Notes: a model not told the origin generated them from the letters alone. A stretch of DNA of 62,333 nucleotides from an uncultured Caulobacteraceae bacterium (GCA_903872075.1 CAIQJF010000062.1:1-62333), one strand, 5' to 3'; positions 8,480-18,015 are shown, numbered from the stretch's first letter. Program-made: numbers and translations.

Positions 8480-10540
8480 CTAGCGGCCCAGCAATTCCTT
8501 CACCAGGTCGGACCGCCCGTAGACCTTGCCCAAGGCTTCGCCGATGGCCGCGGTGGAGACGACGACGGTGCGGTTCACCCGGCCGTCATAGACAAAATCG
8601 CCGGCGATCGAGGCCTGATTGCCATCGAAGGCCGCCCCGACCATCTCTCCGGCCGAGTCGACCACGGGCGAGCCGGAATTGCCCCCGACGATGTCGTTAC
8701 TCGTGACGAAATTCAACACGGCGCCGGGGTCGAGCTGATCGCGGGCCGCGATCCAGCGGTCCGGAAGCCGCAGTGGCGGCCTGTCGGTGGCATGGGCGAA
8801 CAGGCCGCCCAGGGTGGTGAGCGGTCCGACCTCGCCCCGCGTGTCGCGCCAGCCTTGCACCCGGCCAAAGCTTACACGCGGTGAGAACGTCGCGTCCGGA
8901 TAGACGCCCGAACCGTGAACGGCGAATCGCACGCGGGCGATGCGTTCGGCGGCGGCTTCGGTCGGGCCGAGCACCTCGTTTTCCCAAACCTGGCGGGCCG
9001 CCCGGGAGAGCGCGTCCGTGCGGAGCACGAAGGCAATGAGCGGGTCGTCGCTCGCCAGAATGGCGGCGCGTCCGCCCCGCCAGAGGGCCACGCGCATGGC
9101 CGGATCGGCCAGGCGCGAGCCCGAGACCAGACGGCGCGCCAGATCGGCGGGGTCGTCCCGGCCGAAGAAGGCCGCCCCGGCGGGATCGGTCGGCCCGAGC
9201 GCGCGCCGCGTGTCGGTCAACCACTGATCCAGGTAGAGGGTCTCCAGACCGGGATCGATCGGCTGGGCGTCGAGCAGCGCCTTCTCCACCAGGGCGAGGC
9301 GGGCGTCGGAGAATTCCGGAAGTCGTTCCGGGGATGGGCGTGGCCGTTCGATCGAGCCCCGCACCAGGGTGCGTGCGTACCAGAACAGCCGGGAGCCCGC
9401 GCCGGCGGAGTTCTCGAGTTGCCGCCAGACCGGGTATTGATTGGCGTAAGCCGTGCGGAGCGCGGCCAGGTCCGACCAGGGATCGCCCACCTCGGCGGCC
9501 AGCTTCTGATCGGCGGTCAGGGCGGCGCGCAACGCCGCCTCCTCGCTCCGGCGGGCTGCCATGAAGGCGGGATCCTCAAGCGTCGCGGTCTGGCCCCGGA
9601 TCACCTTGAGCGCGTTCTCCGCGTCAAACAGGCGATCGGCGGCCCGCCGTCTCTGGGTGTCGCCCTGAGCGGCATAGGCGCGCAGGCGGTCGCGAAGACT
9701 ACTGTTGAAGGTCTGGAACGCCGGGTTGGCGATATCCTTCAGAATCTCAAGCTGGGAGACCGTGAGGGCGCGCTGCGTCGAACCCGGGCTTCCGGAGACG
9801 AAGACGGCCTCGCCGGTGATCGGCGGGCGTGGCGACCAGCGCAACCAGTCACGGAGCACCGCCGGCGCGCCGCGTTCATAGAGCCGCAGCACCGCTACAT
9901 CGAGATCGTAGCGGGGGAAGGTGAAATTCTCGGGGTCGCCGCCGAAAAAGGCGATCGGAAACTCGGGCGCGAACACGAGCCGCACATCGGCGTACCGGCG
10001 GTATTTGTAGACCTTGAACTGGCCGCCGCCGAAGAAGCTGATCACCTGACAGCGATAGCGGCGGTCGTTGCGACAGGCGTCATGTTCGGCCTGCGCCAGG
10101 ACCGTCTCGCGCGCGACGACATAGTCATCGCCCTGCTTGCCCGCGGAGGCCCTGAAGACCGCCCCCGTGATGTCCGTGATCCCGACAAGCACCTCCGCCT
10201 GCAATCCCGGGCAGGCGCGCGGCGGTTCGGCGACACCGACGCCATAGCCGCTTTCGAGCCGGTTATGGCTGTCGTCCGAGAGGCTCTGAGCGCAGGCGAG
10301 AATGCAGTGCTGGTTGGTCACCACCAGCGCCCGGCCGGAGACCACAGCCCCTGAACAGCCGGTCGTCAGGCGAACCGAGCCGGCGCGAAGGTGGTTCAGC
10401 CAACTCTGGTCGAGCCGAACCCCGAGATCGCGCTCCACAGTGGCGGCGGGGAAAGCGTCGAACGTCCACAGCCCCTCGTCCGCCCGGGCGGCGGTTGTCG
10501 TCAGGCCGAACAGAACCAGCGCCAGGGCGACGAAACGCAA
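8480..10540 (-). CDS. S46 family serine dipeptidyl-peptidase (DPP7/DPP11-like)
   Basis: About 686 residues, close to the family length. The chymotrypsin-like triad is visible: His in GCSGAVVSGRALVVTNQHC, Asp in FPRYDLDVAVLRLYE, Ser in IVGGNSGSPVVDSAGEMVGAAFDGN. Members cleave dipeptides from peptide N-termini in the periplasm. The open frame reaches a GTG at 10639, but the first 33 codons look non-coding. A TTG at 10540 starts a good signal peptide (LRFVALALVLFGLTTTAARA) and has GGGGAGG 10 nt upstream, so I take TTG. It is divergent from the SDR gene at 10667. Whether it prefers hydrophobic or acidic P1 residues is not decidable here. Confidence 0.87.
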   Translation of the reverse strand: MRFVALALVLFGLTTTAARADEGLWTFDAFPAATVERDLGVRLDQSWLNHLRAGSVRLTTGCSGAVVSGRALVVTNQHCILACAQSLSDDSHNRLESGYGVGVAEPPRACPGLQAEVLVGITDITGAVFRASAGKQGDDYVVARETVLAQAEHDACRNDRRYRCQVISFFGGGQFKVYKYRRYADVRLVFAPEFPIAFFGGDPENFTFPRYDLDVAVLRLYERGAPAVLRDWLRWSPRPPITGEAVFVSGSPGSTQRALTVSQLEILKDIANPAFQTFNSSLRDRLRAYAAQGDTQRRRAADRLFDAENALKVIRGQTATLEDPAFMAARRSEEAALRAALTADQKLAAEVGDPWSDLAALRTAYANQYPVWRQLENSAGAGSRLFWYARTLVRGSIERPRPSPERLPEFSDARLALVEKALLDAQPIDPGLETLYLDQWLTDTRRALGPTDPAGAAFFGRDDPADLARRLVSGSRLADPAMRVALWRGGRAAILASDDPLIAFVLRTDALSRAARQVWENEVLGPTEAAAERIARVRFAVHGSGVYPDATFSPRVSFGRVQGWRDTRGEVGPLTTLGGLFAHATDRPPLRLPDRWIAARDQLDPGAVLNFVTSNDIVGGNSGSPVVDSAGEMVGAAFDGNQASIAGDFVYDGRVNRTVVVSTAAIGEALGKVYGRSDLVKELLGR

Positions 10541-10666
10541 CAGAACCCTGCCTCCCCAACCGACCCAAAACGCCCGCGGCCGAGCGTCACTCCCCTTGCG
10601 GAAGGCTTGACGCTCATGGACCCCGCCGCGCAATAGCACCGCATCTTAATCCAGGAGACAAGGCAC

Positions 10667-11569
10667 ATGGCGAACATCAGCTTCGAGGGCAAGGTGGCCA
10701 TCGTCACCGGCGCGGGCGGCGGCCTGGGGCGTCAACACGCTCTGGAACTGGCCCGGCGCGGGGCCAAGGTGGTGGTCAACGATCTCGGCGGGGCGGTGGA
10801 CGGTTCGGGCGGCTCCTCCGAGGCGGCCCAGAAGGTCGTCGCGGAGATCAAGGCGCTGGGCGGCGAAGCCATCGCCAACGGCTCGTCGGTGACCGACGAC
10901 GCCGGCGTAGCGCTGATGGTGAAGGACGCCATGGACGCGTGGGGCCGGATCGACATCCTGGTGGCCAACGCCGGCGTGCTGCGCGACCGCTCGTTCTCCA
11001 AGATGGAAATCGCCGACTTCGAGTTCGTCATGGCTGTGCACCTCATGGGCACCGTCAAGCCGGTCAAGGCCGTCTGGGAGATCATGAAGGCCCAGAACTA
11101 CGGGCGCATCATCGTCACGACGTCCTCCACGGGCCTCTACGGCAACTTCGGCCAGGCCAACTACGGCGCGGCGAAGCTCTCGCTGGTCGGCTTCATGAAC
11201 ACGATGAAGATCGAGGGCCAGAAGAACAACATCCACATCAACGCCATCTCCCCGGTGGCCGCGACCCGCATGACCGAGAGCCTGATGCCCCCAGACATCC
11301 TCGAGCGCCTGGCGCCCGAGGCCGTGACGCCTGGCGTGGTGTTCCTGTGCTCTGAAGAAGCCCCGTCGGGCGTGGTGCTGACCGCCGGCGCCGGCGCGTT
11401 CGCCGTCGCCCGGATCGTTGAGACCGAGGGCGCCTATCTGGGCAATGACCTCACGGTTGAAGCGGTTCGCGATCACTGGGCGCAGATCTCCGACGAGACC
11501 GGCCAGAAGGCCTATGTCACCGGCGGCGAGCAGACCCAGAAGTTCTTCCGAAAGATGATGGGCGGCTGA
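10667..11569 (+). CDS. SDR family oxidoreductase (17-beta-HSD type 4-like)
   Basis: A 300-residue short-chain dehydrogenase. It has the NAD(P) glycine motif TGAGGGLGR, the NAG strand motif (VANAGVLRD) and the Ser-Tyr-Lys active site (TSSTGLYGNFGQANYGAAK). The longer C-terminus and the LGRQHALELARRGAKVVVNDLGG opening resemble the hydroxyacyl-CoA dehydrogenase domain of peroxisomal multifunctional enzyme 2 / 17-beta-HSD4. It likely oxidises or reduces a hydroxyacyl-CoA or steroid-type alcohol. AGGAGA is 9 nt before the ATG. Two MFS carriers follow on the same strand, so it may be part of a small uptake/catabolism operon. Confidence 0.86.
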   Translation: MANISFEGKVAIVTGAGGGLGRQHALELARRGAKVVVNDLGGAVDGSGGSSEAAQKVVAEIKALGGEAIANGSSVTDDAGVALMVKDAMDAWGRIDILVANAGVLRDRSFSKMEIADFEFVMAVHLMGTVKPVKAVWEIMKAQNYGRIIVTTSSTGLYGNFGQANYGAAKLSLVGFMNTMKIEGQKNNIHINAISPVAATRMTESLMPPDILERLAPEAVTPGVVFLCSEEAPSGVVLTAGAGAFAVARIVETEGAYLGNDLTVEAVRDHWAQISDETGQKAYVTGGEQTQKFFRKMMGG

Positions 11570-11697
11570 CCTAACCCGGGCCCGGAGCGACCGCGAGGAA
11601 ACCCCTTGCGCGTCTCGCCGGGCCAAGGTCTTGTGTTGCCCGAGCCGGCGGTCACAAGCGCGGCCCACGGACAGGCAACCCAGGACCCCCAGCCCAC

Positions 11698-13128
11698 ATG
11701 GCGTCAAACGACTCTAAGGCCCACGCGAGGCTGACTCTTCCCGGCCTGCTGGGCTTTTCCATGCCGGGCCTGTGCATCGGCGCCCTGGCCATCGCCCTGG
11801 GGGTCTATCTGCCGCACTACTACGCGGGCCATTTCGGTCTCGGCCTGAGCGCCGTCGGGGCAGCCTTCGGAGCCGTGCGCCTGATCGACACGGTGTTCGA
11901 TCCCTTTATCGGCGTGGCGATGGACCGGACGCGTTCGCGGTGGGGCCGTTATCGCCTGTGGCTGCTGGCTGGCGCGCCGGTCCTGATGCTGGCCGTCTAC
12001 ATGCTGTTCGACCCGCCGGGCGCGGTCAGCCTGCCCTATCTGATCGGCTGGCTGTTCGTTTACTACATCGGCACCTCGCTCATCACCCTCTCGCACGCCT
12101 CCTGGGCCTCAGTGATCGCCGGCCAGTATCATGAGCGGTCACGGGTCTTCGGGGCGATCCAGTTCGTGAGCATCATCGGCGCGACCATCGCCCTGATCCT
12201 GCCCATCGTGATGGCCAAGCATGACGGCTCGAGCGGCAAGGGCGATGTGGGCGCCATGGGCTGGTTCGTTTTCGCGGCCGCGCCGGCGGGCATTCTGCTG
12301 GCCCTGGCCATGACCCCCGAACGGGTGACCAAGGATCACGGCGAGGAAAACTTCACCCTGAAGGACTACTGGGAGATGGTCACCCGCCCGGACATGCGGC
12401 GGATCATCATCGCCGACTTCTGCCTGGCGCTCGGGCCCGGCTGGATGTCGGCGCTCTATCTCTTCTACTTCCACGACGCCCGCGGCTTCACGATCGCCAA
12501 TTCCAGCCTGCTGCTGCTGATCTATGTGATGGCGGGGGTGGCCGGGGCCATGACCCTGAGCTGGGTCGCCCAGCGTCTCGGCAAGCACCGCACCTTGATG
12601 ATGGCCAGCACCGGCTATTCGCTCGGCCTCATCGTCCTGGCCTTCATGCCCAAGGGCGCGTTCGTTCCGGCGGCCATCCTGATGTTCGGCATGGGCTTCC
12701 TGGCCGCGGGTTTCCCGTTGCTGGACCGCGCCATGGTCGCGGACGTGGGCGACGCGGTGCGCCTGGAGCAGGGCAAACATCGGGTCGGCCTGCTCTACGC
12801 CATGATCACCACCGCCCAGAAGGTGGCCGGGGCGGGGAGCATCTTCCTGTCCTACACCGTGCTCGGCTGGATCGGCTACCAGGCCAAGGAAGGGGCTGTG
12901 AACACCCCCGACGCCATCCTCGGCATGCAGTTCGTGTACCTGATCGGCCCGGTGGTGTTCGTGATGATCGGGGGGGCCTGCTTCATCGGCTACAAGCTGG
13001 ATTCCGCCCGTCACGCCGACATCCGCGCCCAGCTCGAAGAGCGCGACGCGATGAGCCCCGGTGCGCCGATCCTGGAAGGTCTTAGCGGCGAGCAGACCAT
13101 CCCCACGCACATCGTCGACGCCGTTTGA
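11698..13128 (+). CDS. MFS transporter, GPH (glycoside-pentoside-hexuronide)-like
   Basis: A 476-residue, twelve-helix carrier of the MFS_2/GPH type. The motif after helix 2 (GAVRLIDTVFDPFIGVAMDRTRSRWGRYR) is the signature of sodium- or proton-coupled melibiose-like symporters. The family also includes many uncharacterised carriers in catabolic clusters of alphaproteobacteria. The start has only a weak upstream purine stretch. It is a paralogue of the carrier encoded just downstream: the two share the D-x-x-x-DPF-G-AMDRTR block and a similar C-terminal tail (RHADIRAQLEERDA against RHSAIRDALDQRDA), so the pair arose by tandem duplication. Substrate unknown. Confidence 0.85.
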   Translation: MASNDSKAHARLTLPGLLGFSMPGLCIGALAIALGVYLPHYYAGHFGLGLSAVGAAFGAVRLIDTVFDPFIGVAMDRTRSRWGRYRLWLLAGAPVLMLAVYMLFDPPGAVSLPYLIGWLFVYYIGTSLITLSHASWASVIAGQYHERSRVFGAIQFVSIIGATIALILPIVMAKHDGSSGKGDVGAMGWFVFAAAPAGILLALAMTPERVTKDHGEENFTLKDYWEMVTRPDMRRIIIADFCLALGPGWMSALYLFYFHDARGFTIANSSLLLLIYVMAGVAGAMTLSWVAQRLGKHRTLMMASTGYSLGLIVLAFMPKGAFVPAAILMFGMGFLAAGFPLLDRAMVADVGDAVRLEQGKHRVGLLYAMITTAQKVAGAGSIFLSYTVLGWIGYQAKEGAVNTPDAILGMQFVYLIGPVVFVMIGGACFIGYKLDSARHADIRAQLEERDAMSPGAPILEGLSGEQTIPTHIVDAV

Positions 13129-13326
13129 GGCCACACTTGCCCGAAAGCCCTTGCGCCGAGGCGATGCCCGCCCTTTGATCTCCCCCAAGAGGGCCACGAG
13201 AGTCGTCGTACGACCGAAGGTTGGGAGAGAAACTTCAGCACCGCTGACGATGTCGGGGCGGCCAAACCGGTCACTCCGCTGCCGACCCTCTTCGCCTTCG
13301 CCCTGCCGGGGCTGCCTCTCGCGGGC

Positions 13327-14667
13327 ATGGCTCTGGTGTTCGGCGTCTACCTGCCGCGATTCTATGTGGGTCTGGGCAACGGCTTTGCCGCGGTGGCCAC
13401 GGCGATCGCCGCCGTGCGGTTCCTGGACATCTGGCTCGACCCCTTCCTCGGCTTCGCCATGGACCGCACGCGCACGCCCATCGGGCGCTATCGTCCCTGG
13501 CTGATCCTCGGCGCTCCGATCGCCATGCTCGGGACCTACATGCTGCTGGTTCCCGGCGGCAAGGTCGGGACCGGCTATCTGATCCTGTGGATGCTGGTGA
13601 CCTATGCCGGCGCCTCGATGCTCAACCTGTCGGTCGCCGCCTGGTCGGCGGTGCTGGCGACGAACTACAACGAACGTTCGCGCGTCTATGGCCTGACCCA
13701 GGGCCTGGCCGTGATCGGCTCCATGAGCCTGCTGCTCCTTCCGCTTTTCACCGCCGGCAAGGTGACCCTGGGCAAGGCCGCCAGCATGCCCGCCGTCGCG
13801 GCGATCCTGATGGTCGCCCTGCCCTTGGCCGTCATTGCCTGCTCTGTGTTCACGCCGGAGAAGATCGCCGGCGGCGGCCGCGGCGCCGGAGGCTTCAACC
13901 TCAAGGATCTGTGGTTCGCAGTCTCCAAGCCCTCGCTGCTGCGCATCGTCGCGGCGGATCTTGTGCTGACCCTCGGACCTGGGACCACCGCGCCGCTCTA
14001 TGTCTACTTCTTCCACGACGCCAAAGGCTTCGGGATCGCCGAAGTCGGCTTCCTGCTGATCTTCTATATCGGCGCCGGCCTCATCGGCGCGCCCGTCCGG
14101 GGCCAGATCGCACGTCGGCTCGGCAAGCACCGCACCGTGCAGATCGCCTGCGTCGCCTACGGCGTCACCCAGACGATCCTCATGGCCCTGCCCCGTGTCT
14201 GGCCGGGACACGGGCCGGCGGACGCCATTCCAACCATTTGCGGCATGATGGGCGTCGGTTTTTGCGCCAGCGCCTTCCTGCTGCTGATCCGCGCCATGGT
14301 TGCCGACGTGGTCGACGAAGTCCGTCTGGAAAGCGGCAGGGACCTCACCAGCCTGTTGTTTTCCCTGGTGACCACCACCACCAAGATCGGCACGGTGATC
14401 ACCGTGATCATCGTGTTCCCGATCCTCAATCTGGTCGGGTACAACGGCAAGGAAGGGGCGGTGAACACCCACCAGGCGATCTTCGGCCTGGAGATGTGCT
14501 ACCTCTTCGCCCCGATCATCCTGGTGTTTGTCGGCGGGGCCCTGTTCTTCGGCTACACTCTGGACGCAAAGCGCCATAGCGCCATTCGCGACGCTCTGGA
14601 CCAACGCGACGCCGAACTCTCCCTGGCCGCCGGCGAGGAGTCGATTCTGGGCGCGCCGATCGGTTGA
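13327..14667 (+). CDS. MFS transporter, GPH-like, with uncertain or frameshifted 5' end
   Basis: Second GPH-type carrier, paralogous to its upstream neighbour. The first in-frame ATG (13327) falls in the middle of helix 1. Coding-like sequence continues upstream in frame (…TPLPTLFAFALPGLPLAG, aligned with LTLPGLLGFSMPGLCIG of the paralogue), yet no ATG, GTG or TTG exists in that frame back to the previous gene. An ATG at 13250 is in another frame; one extra G in the run at 13255-13258 would join it, giving MSGAAKPVTPLPTLF. So the gene either carries a 1-base loss (real or a sequence error) or uses a non-canonical start. The rest (446 residues, 12 helices, RFLDIWLDPFLGFAMDRTR) is intact. Confidence 0.75.
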   Translation: MALVFGVYLPRFYVGLGNGFAAVATAIAAVRFLDIWLDPFLGFAMDRTRTPIGRYRPWLILGAPIAMLGTYMLLVPGGKVGTGYLILWMLVTYAGASMLNLSVAAWSAVLATNYNERSRVYGLTQGLAVIGSMSLLLLPLFTAGKVTLGKAASMPAVAAILMVALPLAVIACSVFTPEKIAGGGRGAGGFNLKDLWFAVSKPSLLRIVAADLVLTLGPGTTAPLYVYFFHDAKGFGIAEVGFLLIFYIGAGLIGAPVRGQIARRLGKHRTVQIACVAYGVTQTILMALPRVWPGHGPADAIPTICGMMGVGFCASAFLLLIRAMVADVVDEVRLESGRDLTSLLFSLVTTTTKIGTVITVIIVFPILNLVGYNGKEGAVNTHQAIFGLEMCYLFAPIILVFVGGALFFGYTLDAKRHSAIRDALDQRDAELSLAAGEESILGAPIG

Positions 14668-14678
14668 ACGCGCCGATC

Positions 14679-15794
14679 CTACTCCCGCAGACGGCGGGCC
14701 ATCGCCATGAACGCCTTGGCCGTATCGCTGTCGGGCAAGGTGGCCGTGAGCGGCCGGCCGTCGTCGGCGCCTTGCCGCAAGGCGATATCGATCGGAATCT
14801 CGCCCAGGAAGGGCGCCTCCAGCCGTGACGCCTCGGTCCGCGCGCCGCCTTGGCCAAAGATCGCGATGGGCGCCCCCGTGGCCGGGTCCGGGAAATAGGC
14901 CATGTTTTCCACCACGCCGAGAATCTTCACGGGCGGGTTCATCTTCTTGAACATCGCCGACGCACGGCGGGCGTCGATGAGGGCGATCTCCTGGGGCGTG
15001 GAGACGATCACCACCCCGTCCACCGCCAGTTTCTGAACCAGGGTCAGATGAATGTCGCCGGTGCCCGGCGGCAGGTCGACCACCAGGATGTCCAGGGGCG
15101 CGTCCTCCGTGCCCCAGCGCACGTCCTGGATCATCTGACGCATGGCCGAGGACGCCATCGGGCCTCGCCAGATCATCGGCGCGCCCTCATCCACCAGGAA
15201 GCCGATCGACATCACCTTCACGCCCCAGGCTTCCAGGGGATTGAGTTTGCCGTCGACGAACTCCGGCTGGGCGTCGAGACCCATCATCCGCGGGGCTGAC
15301 GGACCGTAGATGTCCGCATCGAGAAGCCCGGTCTTCAGGCCCAGACGGGCGAAAGCGCAGGCGAGATTCGCCGAGACCGTGGACTTGCCGACCCCGCCCT
15401 TGCCGCTGGCGATGGCGATGACGCGATGGACATGCTCCAGGCGCTCGGCCGGGGGCATGGTCTGGGTGTCGGTCTTGGGGTCGGGCGCCACGGAGGCGCC
15501 GCGGCGGACGCGGGTCACGCCAGGACCGGCAGGCGCCTGCGCGGTCGTCAGCACCACCTGAGCCTTCTGGACGCCGCCGATCGTCAGCAGCGCCTGCTCG
15601 GCCGCCTGACGAACGGGCGCGTAGAGGGCCGCATCGGCCGCCGGAACCTCAAGCATGAAGCCGGCCCGGCCTTCGCCAACGGTCAGCCCCTGAACAAGGC
15701 CGGCGGCGGCGAGGCCCTTGCCCGTTTTGGGATCCACCACCTTGTCGAGGGCGGAAAGGACGGCGGTTCGTGAAGGCTGGACGGCAGGGTTCAT
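14679..15794 (-). CDS. mrp: Mrp/NBP35-family Fe-S carrier ATPase
   Basis: A 371-residue protein. The N-terminal MIP18/DUF59 domain (about 1-95) is followed by a linker and a deviant-Walker P-loop ATPase (IAIASGKGGVGKSTVSANLACAF, with the second Lys of GKGGVGKST; later DADIYGPSAPRMMG and VVDLPPGTGDIHLT). Mrp/ApbC proteins load or carry Fe-S clusters in the cytoplasm. The C-terminal CxxC found in many members is absent: the region reads ENMAYFPDPATGAPIAIFGQGG. As I recall, this is common in alphaproteobacterial Mrp. It is convergent with the MFS gene and divergent from hflK. Confidence 0.9.
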   Translation of the reverse strand: MNPAVQPSRTAVLSALDKVVDPKTGKGLAAAGLVQGLTVGEGRAGFMLEVPAADAALYAPVRQAAEQALLTIGGVQKAQVVLTTAQAPAGPGVTRVRRGASVAPDPKTDTQTMPPAERLEHVHRVIAIASGKGGVGKSTVSANLACAFARLGLKTGLLDADIYGPSAPRMMGLDAQPEFVDGKLNPLEAWGVKVMSIGFLVDEGAPMIWRGPMASSAMRQMIQDVRWGTEDAPLDILVVDLPPGTGDIHLTLVQKLAVDGVVIVSTPQEIALIDARRASAMFKKMNPPVKILGVVENMAYFPDPATGAPIAIFGQGGARTEASRLEAPFLGEIPIDIALRQGADDGRPLTATLPDSDTAKAFMAMARRLRE

Positions 15795-15923
15795 CGCTTC
15801 GTATTGCTTTGCGGCTCGGGGGCTCTCATATCCGTGTCCGTGAGCCGCTTTACAACTGCCCGGCGCGCTGTTTCACACCAACGGCTGGCCGGCCCCGAAA
15901 AGAAAGAGACGACTCCGCCCATC

Positions 15924-17114
15924 ATGCCTTGGAACGACAACGCCAATCCGGGCCCCTGGGGCGCGCCGCCGTCGGGCGATGACGGAAAAAAGAAATCCGA
16001 GACGCCCCCACCCCGGCGGGAGCCGCCGAAGCGTCCGTCAGGGCCCGGTGGTCCGGACTTCGAAACCCTGCTCAAAGACCTCACCGACCGCGCCCGCCGC
16101 CTGTTCGCGGGTCAGGGCGGGCGCGGCCTCGGCCCCTCGACGCTGATCGCCCTGGCGGGCCTGGCGGGCGTCGCCTGGCTTCTGACCGGGCTCTATATCG
16201 TCCAGGCCAACGAAGAGGCGGTGATCACCCGCTTCGGCAGCTATGCCCGCTCGGTCGGTCCGGGCCTGCATTTCCACCTGCCGGTCCCGCTTGAGAAGGC
16301 CGAGCTCGTTCCTGTGACCAACCAGAACAAGACGGTGATCGGCGGCGCCGCCGGCGCGGCGGCGCCGGACGAAAGCCTGATGCTCACGGGCGACGAAAAC
16401 ATCGTCGACCTGTCGTTCACCGTGCAGTGGCACGTGTCCGACGCGGCGCACTACCTGTTCCGGGTTCGAGATCCGGACGATGCGGTCAAGGCGGTCGCCG
16501 AAAGCGCCATGCGCGAGGTGGTGGGGCGCAGCGCCCTGAAATCGATCCTTACCAACGGCCGCGGCGACGTGCAGGCCCAGACAGCGGCGCTGATGCAGAA
16601 GATCCTGGACCGATATCAGACCGGGGTCAGCGTCGACGCCGTGCAGATCCAGAACGCTAACCCGCCACAGGAAGTGGTTCCGGCCTATCAGGATATCGCC
16701 CGGGCCGGACAGGACGCCCAGTCGGCCATCAACGACGCCAACGCCTATCGCAACCGCGTCGTCAACGAGGCCAAGGGCGAGGCGGCCAAAATCGTCCAGG
16801 CCGGCGAAGGCTATAAGGTCCAGGTGGTGCGCGAGGCGCAGGGCCAGGCCGCGCGATTCAACCAGCTCTACGCCCAGTACCGGAAGGCCCCGGCCGTCAC
16901 ACGCCAGCGGCTCTACATCGAGGCGATGCAGGAAGTGCTCACACACAACCGCAAGGTGATCATCGACGCCAAGGGATCGACGGCGCCGATCATCCTGCCC
17001 CCCGATGTGTTCCGCACCGCGCCCGCCCCGGCCGAGGCGGCCCCTGCGGCAGCCCCGCAAGCCCAGGCGGCGCCCGCGCAGGCCGCGGCTCAACCGGAGG
17101 CGAACAGCCGATGA
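15924..17114 (+). CDS. hflK: FtsH protease modulator HflK
   Basis: A 396-residue SPFH/prohibitin-family membrane protein. It has a proline- and glycine-rich cytoplasmic N-terminus (MPWNDNANPGPWG), one membrane helix near 60-80 (STLIALAGLAGVAWLLTGLYIVQ), the SPFH core (EEAVITRFGSYARSVGPGLHFHLP), a coiled-coil region with KGEAAKIVQAGEGYK, and an Ala/Pro-rich tail. HflK with HflC forms the large periplasmic-facing cage around FtsH and limits its proteolysis of membrane proteins. Its TGA overlaps the hflC ATG (ATGA, 17111-17114), so the two are translationally coupled. The start at 15924 gives the conserved MPWN N-terminus. Confidence 0.95.
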   Translation: MPWNDNANPGPWGAPPSGDDGKKKSETPPPRREPPKRPSGPGGPDFETLLKDLTDRARRLFAGQGGRGLGPSTLIALAGLAGVAWLLTGLYIVQANEEAVITRFGSYARSVGPGLHFHLPVPLEKAELVPVTNQNKTVIGGAAGAAAPDESLMLTGDENIVDLSFTVQWHVSDAAHYLFRVRDPDDAVKAVAESAMREVVGRSALKSILTNGRGDVQAQTAALMQKILDRYQTGVSVDAVQIQNANPPQEVVPAYQDIARAGQDAQSAINDANAYRNRVVNEAKGEAAKIVQAGEGYKVQVVREAQGQAARFNQLYAQYRKAPAVTRQRLYIEAMQEVLTHNRKVIIDAKGSTAPIILPPDVFRTAPAPAEAAPAAAPQAQAAPAQAAAQPEANSR

Positions 17115-18004
17115 ATCAGCGACTGCTCATGCTGGCGGGCGCGGCGGTCGTCGCCGCCTTCCTGCTCGCCAACACCTTCTTCATCGTCGATCAGCGCCAG
17201 CAGGTCGTGGTGGTGAACCTCGGCGAGCCCGTGCGGGTGATCAATCCGCCCGGCGGACCCGATCACCCGGGCCTCTACATGAAAACGCCGTTCGTGGAGA
17301 GCCTCGTCACCCTGGACAAGCGCAACCAGCCGATCGAGGCGCACCAGGAAGAGGTGATCTCGGCCGACCAGCAGCGCCTGGTCGTCGACGCCTTCGTCCG
17401 CTACCGGATCGCCAATCCGCTCGCCTACTATCGGACCCTCCGCAACGAGACCAACGCCGGCACTCTGATCGAACCGCTGATCAACTCTTCGCTGCGCCAG
17501 GTGCTCGGCGCGGCGACGGCCGGCGACATCATCTCCGGACGGCGTGACGCCCTGATGGCCCAGACCTTGGCCGACGTGCGCGCCCGGGCCGAGAAGTCGC
17601 ATTTCGGCATCGAGGTGATCGACCTGCGAATCAAGCGCGCGGACCTGCCGGCGGCCAACCAACAGGCAGTCTATGCCCGCATGAAGTCGAACCTGCAGCA
17701 GCAGGCGGCCCAGATCCGGGCCGTCGGCGAGCAGAACCGCCGGGAAGTGGTGGCTGACGCCGACAAGCAGGTGACCATCACCCTGGCGACGGCGACCGAA
17801 GAAGCCTTCACCACGCGCGGCGCGGGCGACGGCGAAAGCGCGCGCATCTTCGCCGCGAGCTTCGGTAAGGACCCGAAGTTCGCCGCCTTCTTCAGGTCGA
17901 TGCAGGCCTATGAGGGCGTATTCGCTTCGGGCGACACCACCATGGTGCTGTCACCCGACGCAGATTTCTTCAAATATTTCAAGAAAGGCCCTGACGCGCG
18001 GTAG
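17111..18004 (+). CDS. hflC: FtsH protease modulator HflC
   Basis: A 297-residue partner of HflK. One N-terminal membrane helix (LLMLAGAAVVAAFLLANTFFIV) precedes the SPFH domain (QQVVVVNLGEPVRVINPPGGPDHPGLYMKTPFVESLVTLDKRNQP). The C-terminal part holds the family ADLPAANQQAVYARMKSNLQQQAAQIRAVGEQNRREVVADADKQ helix; the spacer up to EVIDLRIKR is normal. It is coupled to hflK by an ATGA overlap. It ends just before a hairpin shared with the convergent HiPIP gene. Confidence 0.95.
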   Translation: MNQRLLMLAGAAVVAAFLLANTFFIVDQRQQVVVVNLGEPVRVINPPGGPDHPGLYMKTPFVESLVTLDKRNQPIEAHQEEVISADQQRLVVDAFVRYRIANPLAYYRTLRNETNAGTLIEPLINSSLRQVLGAATAGDIISGRRDALMAQTLADVRARAEKSHFGIEVIDLRIKRADLPAANQQAVYARMKSNLQQQAAQIRAVGEQNRREVVADADKQVTITLATATEEAFTTRGAGDGESARIFAASFGKDPKFAAFFRSMQAYEGVFASGDTTMVLSPDADFFKYFKKGPDAR

Positions 18005-18015
18005 GGCTCCGCGCC

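Noticed and set aside
12139..14604. 821-codon minus-strand open frame across both MFS genes
   Set aside because: Its composition (Gly/His/Asp/Gln runs) is that of an antisense frame to membrane-protein codons; the plus strand has two clear transporters.
14679..15794. Missing C-terminal CxxC in Mrp as a possible inactivation
   Set aside because: Many alphaproteobacterial Mrp proteins read similarly at this place; not unusual enough to report.
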